From Lytechinus variegatus (Eukaryota; Echinodermata; Echinoidea; Temnopleuroida; Toxopneustidae): a stretch of DNA of 64,000 nucleotides. The translations under genes and the position numbers were made by a program. Within the stretch, counting starts at the first letter, position 1, and the number at the start of each line of letters is the position of its first letter. Location: positions 31,893,934 to 31,957,933 of the forward strand of contig NC_054743.1 in NCBI RefSeq assembly GCF_018143015.1. Direction: 5' to 3'. The notes below the pieces were generated by a model that saw nothing but the letters and a program-made list of their open reading frames with translations, made no database searches and was not told the origin of the DNA. Positions 36,160 to 47,664 of the stretch are shown in pieces.

Positions 36160-38562
36160 AGAAAGAGAGAGAGAGAGAGGAGGAGGGCGCGTTATAACTT
36201 AGGAGAAAATACAGCAAAATGTTTATATACCCCCCCCCCCCGCTAAAGGTAGGCCCTACGTGGGATCGAGTAACGCCCATGAATGGCAGAGACAAGGTAT
36301 TTCTAAAGGTGGCAGAGACAAGGTATTTCATGTGTCCGACTGTCCGTGGTGTTTGCACGTAGGTGCTAGGCAGAAATGTCACCATCCAATGTACTACTGC
36401 ATTCATGGTTACAAGTAACATCTAAATGCATCCAAACTAATAATCAAATTTAATAAGTTTCGATCTAGTGGATCTGATTAGCATATAATAATATGTCTTG
36501 AGTTAGATCATTTTCTGAGGGAATTTATATTGCTTTTTAGGCCCTACTTCACTTTCCTTCTCGAAGACTGTACATTTTTTTTGCAAACCAAACCGATGTG
36601 GGGCCCGGTCTCATAAAACATGGACAAGTATATCTTTATCCATCAACCACGGGGTTTGTTCTATATTGTCAATTTTCTATTTCAATTTAATTTTTCAATG
36701 TCAATTTGTTTTAGTTCATTTGTCAACAGAACAAAGTAAAGTGATCAAAATAATTATAATGACATTTGCAAATGAAACTTATACAAACAATATAAATTGA
36801 GACATGTACAATATGATATTTTTTCCATAAGTAAAACAAAAAAAGTATTGTATACAGACCCTAAGCAAATTATCATAAATATTATTAAGATCAGAGAAAA
36901 TGGAAGGATCCACTAAAAACCAAATGCTTTTAGTGTGTGGACCCCTCTAAATAATTATTGTAGAAATGCCTACGAAGACGGACATAGAGCTGACAGAACA
37001 GAGAACAGCAGAAGAACAAAGAAAAAAAAACAAAGAACAAGAAAAAAGGGAAACACACAATCACGAGGAATATGAAAATAAAAAGACAGAGATAATTGAG
37101 CAAGACATAAACTTGAGGATTAAAAAAAGAAAATAAGTACAGTAGGCATGACATGGGGAATTTAATGATATGACTATTCAAAATTGAGGGAAATGATGAC
37201 CTGTATGATTTAAGAAAATAAATTTAATGTTTCTTTTTAATAGAACTGAGGGATGGGCGATATCTTCACCGAGGGAGTTCCAGAATCTCGGACCATGTGT
37301 ACATAACTTTGTTTAATCACCCGTTTTATCGATTTAATTTCATCTTAAATCTTATGATTCCAAACACCATCAAAATAAATAATAACATATAGATTGTTTA
37401 ATTCTTTAGACGCCGAAACATATGATGTGACAATTTCTAAGCATGGAAGAAAGTACAAATATAATTTTTGTTAATGTTGATAAGGGTCTGAAACAAAGGA
37501 TACGAGTCAAATTATGACGAGGCAGAATCTTTATCGATTCAATTACTCTTTACTAAACCTCTCAAAAAAAAGTTTGGAAATCTGTGTTTGGCCATTAATT
37601 TCTCCCAATTTAACACAATGTATATTTGGTATCATTCAAAAGATCCTTTAATTTTCTTTAAACTGATAGTGCTTGTTATGATCATGCCATCAGGAAAAGA
37701 GCGTGATTCAAAAGTGTTGGAAGAGGACTGAATTGAAAAGCTGCAAAACGAGCGGAAATAGCTATGAAGGGTCTGTAAAGAACTTGATTCTTTTGTCTGT
37801 GGCAATAGAGATATGAAACTCCATTCAAATCTAGCCCCTGCTTCTTCATTTTGATATTTTGTTGTGGTTTATGTAGTGATGGTTCTGTTATATAACATTG
37901 TTTGAGTCGTGGTTTGAAATACCCAAAGATGTTTGTTTGTTATGTGTTTGCTTATGTAGAGGTGTATGATTTCATGTTGATGTTAAGATATGCATGAAAA
38001 CAATAGAAACCACGGAGAAGCTCACTCATCACCACGGGAAAAAGAACATTGACTTTCAATATTGTGTCATTTTGCAACTTTTGAATTTTGACCTTGCCCC
38101 ACATTTCAAGGCACTGCACCTCCGTGTGAACCACAATCGTATCATGTAGGGTATCATTTTAATGAGAATTTAAGGATCTATTTATTGGTATCAATCACAC
38201 ATCTAATATTCACTAGAACCGAGGAGGGATTATCGACTAAAATCAGATTTCAAAACTTTTGTTGAGGAGTTTATTTCAAAATGAATAGTTTTTTGGCGTT
38301 TCACCACCATTTCCTGCATTACAATTATTGAATGATGTATAGCTAGCTATCCCTCTTGTTTTGCAATGTATAAATTTCAACTTCACATTTCGAGGCAATA
38401 TTGCACGTCATAATCTACCCATGTGATGCCAAGTGTGCGTCATTACGAAAGAAGTTACATGTATGACAGGGTCGGAAGTGTCATATTTATTTAGGTTTGC
38501 ACGGGCATGTTAACAACGGGATTAAGGCAAAACATATTCATTCGAGCCAATCTATTCTCATT

Positions 38563-38565
<3 letters not shown>
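36160..38565. other. Repeat-rich, gene-free stretch
   Basis: Contains a GA microsatellite (36165-36182) and a poly-C run (36232-36242). A duplicated GGCAGAGACAAGGTATTTC phrase occurs at 36286-36332. A dispersed repeat around 36560-37520 has a GAGTTCCAGAATCTCGGACCATG segment resembling 4480-4515. No supported exon. Confidence 0.45.
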
Positions 38566-38597
<32 letters not shown>

Positions 38598-38627
38598 TTT
38601 ATATGGAGAGAGAGAGGGGGGGGGGGC
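38562..38627. repeat. TA / GA / G-tract microsatellite
   Basis: A run of TA dinucleotides, a short GA run and a stretch of G lie next to each other. Confidence 0.85.
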
Positions 38628-38987
38628 CTGATTGACTCTGAATTATATGGTTGTTTATCTAACACTGGATATATACTACTGAACTTCCTTTTCCCATACT
38701 AAGAAATGTCACCAACTTTGGAACTATATTTGTCTTGCGGAATGATTGGGGCTATTTTACTGTTTCAGGTGATGCCGAATTTGATCCCTCATCTCAGCAG
38801 ACGTCTTCATAAATTATGCCGATTAAAATGAGCCGGTCGCGAGGAACCCCATTCTGGTCAGATATCGATATCATATGTATTGGTAAGTCTAACTTAAACA
38901 TTCGACCCGAATTTCATCCTTATTTTTAATTATTTTATTAAGTGCCACTTTGACATACGAGTCTATGGGAAATGTTTCGGGCCCTTG

Positions 38988-41357
38988 CAAAGGCGGATCC
39001 AGGGTGTGGCGAGGGGTCCACCCCCTCCCTATTGGAGGAGCAATAAAAAAAATTAATAAAGAGAGAAAAAAAGTAAGGGGAAAGAAAGGAGGAAAAGGGC
39101 AGAGGAAATATAAGAGGAGGAAGAGGACTGAATAAAATAAGGTCAGGGGAAGACTTGGAGAATGATTTTTAAAAATATTTCATATCATTATATTAAATAT
39201 TAAAAAAAAAATAATGAGAGGAAAAAATGAAGGGGAAATAAAGGTGGAAAAAGGCAGAGGAAGAGGATTGAATAAAATAAGGTAAGGGGAAGACTTGGAA
39301 AATGATTTTTTGAAATATTTCATTATCACTATATTATTTTTTTGCTCGCGCTTCGCGCTTGCATTGCCTGTTCGATGAGATAAATATATCTTGCTCAATA
39401 GGCTGATATGTAGCTTAAAGTCTTGAAGTCAATATATAAACCATATTTCAGCTCGGACATCGAGCTTTCATTGTTTTGGTTGATTTACCAACTAATTTCA
39501 TTTAAGTTCTCTGTAAGTTGTGAATATCAACATTTTGCAGCTTCTGCTGTGCTCTCACATTATTTGATTTGCCAAGTAGGGCTACATATTGTCTTTGTGT
39601 ATTTAATAATATCCCTTAAGACAATAATATCCCTTTTCAAGTGTCTGATTGTAAAAATGAAGGCTTATTAGCTAGCGCTATGCGCTCTCATTTAGATTGA
39701 TGAGTTGTGTATACCTATATATCAATTCTATTACAAACTACTTAAAATCCTGGATTTAAAGGGGAAGTTCACCCTGAAGAAAACTTTGTTGCAAAAAGAG
39801 CAGAAAAAATAGTAAAAAATATTAGTGAAGGTTTGAGGAAACTCCGTTAAAGAGTAAGAAAGTTATTAGAGTTCAAAGTTTTGCATTTGTGACGTCATAA
39901 ACGAGCAGCTGCCCCATGTGTTATGTATTATAAAATGCATGAATTTCAAATTTTGCATGGTTCCTGATGACTTAATTTTCTTTTCTATTCATGATCGGGT
40001 GTGAAATTATTTGTCTATTGATATACAAAAGGTACAGCGAAAACCATTATCAATTTTCTGAGAAAATGACATTTCATTGATTTTTTACCATTTGCTATGT
40101 AGGAATGCTGCTCGCATATGACGTCACAAATCAAATAATTGAAATTCTAATAACTTTTTAATTATTTGATGATTTTTTCTCAAACCTTCTGCAATATTTT
40201 TTATTATTTTTTCTGCTATTTTTACAATAAAGTTTTTGTCAGGGTGAACTTCCCCTTTAAGACAATCGGCTCGAGATTTGAGCTCGCATTATTTGTTGAA
40301 ATATATCAAGCCATGAATTCTTTTTATGATTACAGAGGTGTTTAAAATATCTAGTTTTCAGGCGGCAGGCCTCAATGTCAACAAATTTTACGCATTCATT
40401 ATAGGTTTATTAGATTAATAAATATAAGAAAACCTTTATGAATTCCCAATAAGTTTCATTTCGTGGGAAGAGGAATAGGAAGATTATTATTTTATATAAT
40501 GACAAAATGTCCTTATGCCTAGAATGTCCCGATTCTAGGTCAGAATGATCGCATCATTTGTTGAGAACGCTTTCCACCTGCACCTCACAATTTCCCTACA
40601 CAGTGCTTTAAATAGTGCTTAAATTAACCCTTTTCGTGGTTATATACCTATACCGTTTATGTTTACAAAAAGTGCATGGAACGTCAATTTTTTTTTAGGT
40701 CGGAATGTCAAAAATTTTCAGCTCGCGCTTCGCGCTCACATTGAAATATGTATCGTCTTAATGGCTTACTGCAAAACGTCCTTAATAGGTCCCTCTTCGA
40801 CACTCGGCCAGAACGTATATTAAAAATTCAACTGCTCGCGCTTCGCGCTCGCAGTAATTATCTAGTTACATACGCATCTTCTTCAAGTTCGATCACAAAC
40901 ACTGCAAAGGATGTTCAATTTTCAGGACAAAATACATGAAATTTTAAATAAAAATTTTGCTCACACTTCTCGCTGACATTATTTAGATAGGGCTATTATG
41001 AGATTTTTACAAATTTATGTTGGTTATAAGAATAAAGCCAAGAAATGACTGTTGCGACATGGCCGTTTTGCCCCCCCCCCCGAAAAAAAAATCATGACCA
41101 AGAAAAAAAAGAGAAAAGGAAAGGGATAAGGGTGAAATACAATATTATTTTCTACATATTAATTATGTCAAAATATATCACTAACTTGGTTGAAATTTAT
41201 AATAAAAATGTCAAGTGTTGCTCGTTCGCTTCGCCCGCAACTTCTTATTAATTTTATACGATACGCCATATTGAGCCCCCTCAAAATTGTTGGCTCACTG
41301 GGACAACCCCTTCAAAGAAAAAAAAAACCCTATTGGCAGAAGCTGGATTCGCCCCTG
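38988..41357. mobile_element. Composite hAT-like element with palindrome array and nested MITE
   Basis: The left end CAAAGGCGGATCCAGGG and the right end GCTGGATTCGCCCCTG pair as GGCGGATCC-type termini; no target-site duplication is clear. Palindromic units GCTCGCGCTTCGCGCT sit near 39343, 40720 and 40833, with decayed ones near 40265 and 40960. A TTAA-flanked MITE (39756-40260) is nested inside. It appears to be a relative of the 2429-5409 element. No transposase frame. Confidence 0.55.
39756..40260. mobile_element. Palindromic MITE, AAAGGGGAAGTTCACCCTGA termini
   Basis: Ends AAAGGGGAAGTTCACCCTGA and its near-perfect complement lie within TTAA borders. The inverted similarity continues inward (AAAAATAGTAAAAAATATT mirrored by AATATTTTTTATTATTTTTT), with TTTGTGACGTCATAA mirrored by TATGACGTCACAAATC. 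No coding capacity. Confidence 0.8.
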
Positions 41358-41693
41358 CCTAGCCTGTGAGACCTTGGACCTTAGGCTTGGTCTGGTTAAT
41401 TGTTGTCCCCGATCTTGGCGGGCTTCGTGAAAAAAGGGGGGATAAGAAGCACACTTATTCTGATTTAGTCAAATAGTAATAAGAACCGTGACGGCCGGTA
41501 TTGAGGAACGAGCCCCAGGATTCGATTGCATGATGATATTACAATCACGATAAACAAACATACATGCTATATAACTGACATAATAAACATAGATCTACAT
41601 GCTATTAAACATATATGCTACAGACATTAACATACGATAAACAAATGAATTAGAATATGCCTAGTAAAATTATCAATCTTCTTACCATGAGTG

Positions 41694-41755
41694 TCGATCC
41701 ACATTCACACCGAATAGTTTTCGAGGCCAACCAGTACCAGCACAATTTCTGTACA
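41694..41755 (-). other. Weak exon candidate
   Basis: On the minus strand, TATATGTACAG (acceptor-like) precedes 62 bases ending CACTCATG and a good donor GTAAGAAG. One frame reads KLCWYWLASKTIRCECGSTL, with paired cysteines like half a zinc ribbon. It could be a non-coding or short coding exon of a minus-strand gene, conceivably upstream of the ZNFX1-like gene, or chance. No partner exon was identified. Confidence 0.2.
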
Positions 41756-41759
41756 TATA

Positions 41760-42935
41760 GCAGGAGAAATCATCTTAATTAAATTGTCACAAACTTGAAC
41801 TTGCTGCACTTCCAATTTCAAGGCATATTTACTTTTGTTGATCTACACTTTGTAGCCTAGGCCCTAACGTTAAGTTGTAGGGCCTATATGCGTCACCAAT
41901 AAATGTCAACCAATGTAGCTATATACACCTAGATTAACGAGTAACGCCGAGCATTACCTGTGACAATTAAACTGAATGGACAGTCTATTAATCGAAGGTT
42001 CTATCTGGATAACTTGCAAAATAGAATTCCCCATGCATATAGCTAGGTACATGTCATCATGCATGTACATTCTATACGTTGAATTGTTCCTGATTCTGCG
42101 CACTGCCGAGTCGGGAATCCCACATTAGTTCAAAGGTCACCCGGTGGCGACAGGAAATTATATGTACGTTGTCATCTTCATTTACACCCCCCTCTACTGA
42201 AAATTGAATTGACGATTGTAAATTTTATGAATAAGCGAATAAGTAATTACATTTGCAGGCGTGAACAAATAATTTTAAGTAGATCGAACGAAAGATAGAT
42301 AGATTATAAATAATTGAATAAATAAATAAATTAATTAATGAATTCCAATTCCCCTGATACCTATATCCAGACATGGACCTATCCATGATCCAGACGAAAG
42401 CAGGGTGCCGCACTAATATTTCATGCCGTGCCGGGGATTCCCATATAGACTAACGTTAGGTAGGGGCAAAGATACTTGCTATAGGGGGTACGCTATGCTT
42501 GGAATTTGACGGGGAATCCCCAGGCTTGCATCAGATATATAGCTCATTTGATGGCCTCTTGACTAGCCCAGCAGCACGAAACTGACCATCTTGTTTTCCG
42601 CATTACGTTTGTTTGGGAGTTGGTTTAAGAATCAATTTCGTTTTTATGATGTATAGGCCTATGGCTTACAGACAGCTGAGTCCAGCGATCTGGCAATAAA
42701 TGGGACCCCAATGGGACTCATTATATAGTGATTGGTAAACTTGATAGGTTTCCATTAAAAACAAACATAATAAGATCATGCAATATGTCTGCTACTAACC
42801 CAGAAAAAATGTATTTTTTAAATTTAAAATAAAAAATCATTTTGGGGTATGAATAAAATCATATTTTTCTTCTGCTTTTCATTTTTTTTATTAACCAATA
42901 TAAATGGGACACTGTAAAGGACTATCAGTTAAACA
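41760..42935. other. Unclassified intergenic stretch
   Basis: AT-rich with scattered TAGGCCTA words. No exon structure or repeat termini that I can defend. Confidence 0.5.
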
Positions 42936-42939
42936 CTAT

Positions 42940-43612
42940 GACCCCTGTTACATCTGAGAGATTCCCTACCTCGGGCCGGCCCGGGGCCTACCTCGGGTCG
43001 GAAAGAAATCAGATGTAAACATCCCAAACCTACCTCGGGCCACCTTTTAGCGAACCTACCCGAGACCACATCCAGAGGTAGTCTCGGGTAGGTATCGGGC
43101 CGGCCCCGGTCCACCGATTCGTAGATGTAAACGCACACAAGCTTTCGAACCTATCTCGGTCCGTTCGCCAGCTGTCAAATTACGTCATAGCGCGCGCTAT
43201 CCCCTCCCCAGCCCCGTCGTTCTTCGAATGTTTTTGCGGCATGTGAATTGTGATTGATAAAGTCTTTGATTTGAGTGAAAAGAAGCATTTTAAACGTATC
43301 CTTTTCAAGTCGATCATATCTTCAACGACTGCTGGGATCATCAGCATTCTTTCAGAATCTCGGGTAACTTCAATTAGCGCGCGCGAATTATTCGGAGCCT
43401 AGATCGAGAGCGCCTTTTAAAGGTGTCAGCAATCGGATGCCGCTCGAAACAGTACAGATAGGGCGATAGGGGAGGGAATGAACACTGTGATGTAAACAGA
43501 CCACATTTCGGACTCGGTCCGTTCGCGAAGCTAATCCACCAATAATCCAGTCAAGGTTGCAAGTGGACTCGGTCGGGTCTCGGGTAGGAAACTTTCAGAT
43601 GTAACAGGGGTC
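42940..43612. mobile_element. GC-rich MITE with GACCCCTGTTACATCTGA termini
   Basis: Left end GACCCCTGTTACATCTGAGA and right end TTTCAGATGTAACAGGGGTC are inverted. Both sub-terminal regions carry CTACCTCGGG or its complement (CCCGAGGTAGG, CTCGGGTAGG) many times. It is much richer in G+C and CpG than its surroundings, which could mimic a CpG-island promoter. No open frame with protein features. Confidence 0.7.
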
Positions 43613-43677
43613 TAAGTAGGGGAGGGGAGGATGTGCATGTGAAGGGGATATGGATCGCACTTAAAGATAAATTCCAG

Positions 43678-44585
43678 TTTTGGTAACGATCTCAAAATGA
43701 CTTTTTACAGAATCTAATATAATGACCACCCAAGTGTCTGCTTGTATGAATAAAAATATGTGCCAAAGGATTCTGGAAAAAATTGTGTAATTGCTGAGAA
43801 ATAAGCGCGGATTCGGTCACTTCCGTCGGGTCTTTATTCCAGCAATAATAATACACTGTCCCACGTGTGCCTATCTGTGTTGGTGATCTTCAATATGAAC
43901 ATTTTTTAGCGTAGATTTTAAGATTTCACAACGTTCAGTTTATGTAACTGTACCAGATCTAGATCTTCGATGATAAACTGACAATTAAGCCTGTTTTTAA
44001 AGACTTTCTCATGAAATAAGTGTCTGCAATTACTGGTATTTAATGATGCGAGGGCGAGCTGATATTTTTAAATCATTATGAGCTATATAGGAACGGGACA
44101 TTCTAAGTACATATTCTCATCACATAAAAATGATGACTATATCTTCCTATTACCCTTTCTAAGCAAGGGCAAATTGTTGATATTTTTTTTCGATGTGAAA
44201 ATGAACATTAAAGAGAAATACCAGTAGTTGCAGTAACAAAACCAGGCTTAATTGTCAGTTTATCATCGAAGATCTAGATCTGGTACAGTTAAATAAACTG
44301 AACGTTGTGAAATCTTAAAATCTACGCTAAAAAAATGTTCATATTGAAGATCACCAACACAGATAGGCACACGTGGGACAGTGTATTATTATTGCTGGAA
44401 TAAAGACCCGATGGAAGTGACCGAATCCCCCCGAATCCGCGCTTATTTTGCTTATTTCTCAGCAATTACACAATTTCTTCCAGAATCCTTTGGCACATAT
44501 TTTTTATTCATACAAACAGATACTTGGGTGGTCATTATATTAGATTCTGTAAAAAGTCATTTTGAAATCGTTACCAAACTTATCC
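43678..44585. repeat. Large inverted repeat (about 320-bp arms)
   Basis: The arm 43678-43998 is mirrored by 44243-44585 with about 95% apparent identity, including AATACACTGTCCCACGTGTG against CACACGTGGGACAGTGTATT and AGATCTAGATCTTCGATGAT against its complement. The 245-bp loop contains one decayed copy of the GCGAGGGCGAGC motif. A transcript across it would fold into a long hairpin. The 86-codon plus-strand frame in the right arm has no support as a gene. Confidence 0.85.
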
Positions 44586-44739
44586 TGAAGGATTATAAAT
44601 TCATTAAAAGCTATCATAATCTAATAGGCTTAAGATCATGAAATTTGTTGATACTATAGGGCCTTGATAAATGGACTTTTTGAACACTTGTAATTATGAA
44701 TAGGATGCATGGAATACAATTAATAACATTAAATATGAG

Positions 44740-46152
44740 CTCAAAGCGCGAGCCCCGAAATATTTGATAAACTGTCATGAAAAGGGGATTTTAAGTAACT
44801 GTTATAGAATTGCACATAGAAGTATATACTTATCTCACTGATGAAAATATGCGAGCGCGCAGCTCGAGCTGAAAAGTTTAGATACTCAGATCACAAAACG
44901 AGACATTTTTCAGATTATTAAAAAAAAATCAATTTGTAAATCAAACAAAAATAAAAACAGCTCGATGTCAGACCTGAAATATGCTAGTATATTCATTTCA
45001 AAACAGGATATTTTAAAGCTCAATTTCAGCCTACTGAGCAAGATCTGTATCCCATCGAACGGGCAAAGCGAACAGGAATTAAGCTCATGCAAGCGAAATT
45101 CACATGAAAGCTTATTTTTGTTTTTCAAGTCTTCCCCTCACCCTTTTTTATTCACTCGTTTTCCTCCTCTTTTTTTTTCTTCTTGTCTTTTCTCCACTCT
45201 CTTCCCTTTCTTTTTTTCCTCCCTTTTTTACTTAGCAGCCCGGGGGGGGGGGGGGGTGAACCTCCATTATATACCCTATCTCCGTAGATTTACTACTACC
45301 CATATGGGCCGTGGAGGAACCAAATTTTTAAACGTCTCTACCTAAAAAATAATTCAAAATAATTTACTTTGCAGTACTGCGAAGTATGACGAATAGGTCA
45401 TCAACAGAGAATTTAGGGGGGGGGGGGGACCGTCCCCCTCCTCAAATTTAGGGGGACACGTCCCCCCCCCCCGTTTCCGCCGCCTATGGATACTAGGTAT
45501 AAAAAATCTGAAACACACGCACGCATGTTTACTGAGATATGCAGCTTTTTTTTTATTTAAAACATGTTTAAATTATCCAGTTTTAGATTAAAAAAAAAAA
45601 TCTGCTCGCGCTTCGCGCTCACATTATTGATGTAGGATCCCCAATTACCCATCCTTTTCATGATTTACAAAACATGAATATAGAATGACCCAATTTTAGA
45701 TCTATAAATCTCAATGTTTCCCTCGCGCTTCGCGCTCGTATTGTTTAGTTTTAAAAGTGCTCAGAGTGTCATTTTTTTAGGTCGAAATGTCAAAAAAAAT
45801 CAGCTCGCGCTTTGTGCTCGCTTTATTTGACTTATCAAATATATATTGACTTCATGGCTAACTACAAACAGTCCACATGTCTCTTTTCGATCAGTTAAAT
45901 ACGCATCTTGTTCAGGATCACAAACATTGCCCAGAATGTTCGATTTTCAGGACAAAATTTCCCCAAAATAGCTCGCGCTTAGCGCTTGCACTATTTAAAT
46001 ATGGCTTATAAGATTACTATATAATTATGTGTGTTATATATTGCTAAGAAGTGACTATTACGAAGAAACAAACAAAAATCAACTTTGAGTGGCCGATCGG
46101 GGAAAATCATGGGTGATCCCCCCCATTGGCAAAAGCTAGATCCGCCCCTGAA
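44740..46152. mobile_element. Palindrome-array hAT-like element, rearranged
   Basis: Palindromic motifs occur in reverse orientation on the left (GCGAGCGCGCAGCTCGAGC near 44850) and forward on the right (near 45604, 45722, 45802 and 45971). The right terminus is AGATCCGCCCCTG at about 46152. A truncated MITE ending CCGCCGCCTATGG (45413-45491) is embedded. A foldback arrangement or two fused copies would explain the orientation switch. No transposase. Confidence 0.5.
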
Positions 46153-46784
46153 TGTAGGCCTACTTCATCATCCCCAGCCAAATGGGGGTATTCTTCTAAA
46201 TATAAAATTAATTCCTGCTTATTAAAAAATAACATACTATCCATTTTATCATAATATATGGGGGAAATCTTCTACTTGAGTAAAAAGATTTGAAAAATCA
46301 GATAAGCATATAAAGTTGATTTTTTTTTTGTAAAATCGGATATAAAAAAGTTATGACAATTTAGATTTTGTAGGTGAGGGAAGTTTTCTTTGAGAATAAT
46401 AATTTAAATACTGTTCTTATTTTTTGTTGTCGGAAACAAAGTTTGATTCATTCATGAACATTGCTACACCTATTGTGATTTGATAGTCTCCATACATGTG
46501 TGATATGCTAATGATAAAAGAAAATAATAAAAAAGATAATATCCCTATTTCCTCTATGGAAACAAAGTATGTTTCCTTTTTCGAATTTTCTCATTTCTTT
46601 ACTGCGAAAAATAGGCATATTCCCCATCCTTATACTTGTGTCTATAAATTCTTTCCATTCCATTCCCTTTCCTCGATTTGATTTAGCTAATTGAGCGCTA
46701 CGAGACTTTTAAGTGACTTTTCAGAATACCAAAATGCCAATTGAGCGCCAATTAACGGACTATGTCAATAAAATTTGGTGAAAT

Positions 46785-47356
46785 TTAAAGGACAAGTCCA
46801 CCCCAACAAAAACTTGATTTGAATAAAAAGAGAAAAATTCAACAAGCACAACACTGAAAATTTCATCAAAATCGGATGTAAAATAAAAAAGTTATGGCAT
46901 TTTTAAGTTAACAAAGTATTTTTATGAACAAGCCAGTTACATCCAGATACAGGGGGTATAACTTTTGTATTTTATTATATGAAATATTTTGATTTTCTCG
47001 TCTTTGTCATGTAAAATGAAGTTTCATTCCTCCCTAAACACGTGGAATTCCATTATTTTAACATTTTGTGCTTCAGGCAAGGATGTCCTAATTGTCAAAT
47101 TTGTAAAAATTGAAATATTGTATAATTCAAACAATAAAAAACAAAAGAAATAGTGAGTGAGTGACATCATCGACTCTCTCATTTGAATGTAACTGGCTCG
47201 TTCACATAACTATTTTGTTGAAAATAAGCGAAACTTTGAAATGTCATAACTTTCTTATTTTACATCCGATTTTGATGAAATTTTCAGCATTGTGCTTGTC
47301 TGATTTTTCTCTATTGATTCAAATCAACATTTTTCTGAGGTGGACTTGACCTTTAA
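46785..47356. mobile_element. Palindromic MITE, AAGTCCACCCCAA family
   Basis: Left AAAGGACAAGTCCACCCCAA and right GAGGTGGACTTGACCTTT are inverted and bordered by TTAA. Inside, TTTCATCAAAATCGGATGTA is mirrored by TACATCCGATTTTGATGAAA. A truncated member is at 54141-54527. It ends about 300 bp upstream of the plus-strand gene at 47665. Confidence 0.8.
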
Positions 47357-47664
47357 GTTAGATGGATTCTGGGTGAAAGAGGTGCATGTATAAATCATCT
47401 TTTTGGGGGCGTTCTCGTGGGGTCTAAAATGCAAAATTGCTTCTATTGCTTATTTCTCGAGACCTTTCAAATGAGTGAACTTCAAAAAAAAAATCAAGCA
47501 CATGGGTCATGAACCCTTTTTAATTTTTGCATATTTGAAATAATAGGTACAGCCAATTCTGCAGCTAGTTTTGCACTAGCTCTGGTGCGCATGTGCGTTG
47601 CTATTGCCGCACTTTTACTTCCGCCTTGTTTGCGCGATGACTGAAGCCGGTTCTTTGGCGAAGT

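Noticed and set aside
43130..43600. CpG-rich region that looked like a CpG-island promoter
   Set aside because: It lies entirely within inverted GACCCCTG...CAGGGGTC termini, so it is better explained as a MITE.
44381..44641. 86-codon plus-strand frame as a small gene
   Set aside because: It spans one arm of the large inverted repeat; the mirrored arm does not preserve it and there are no splice or protein signals.
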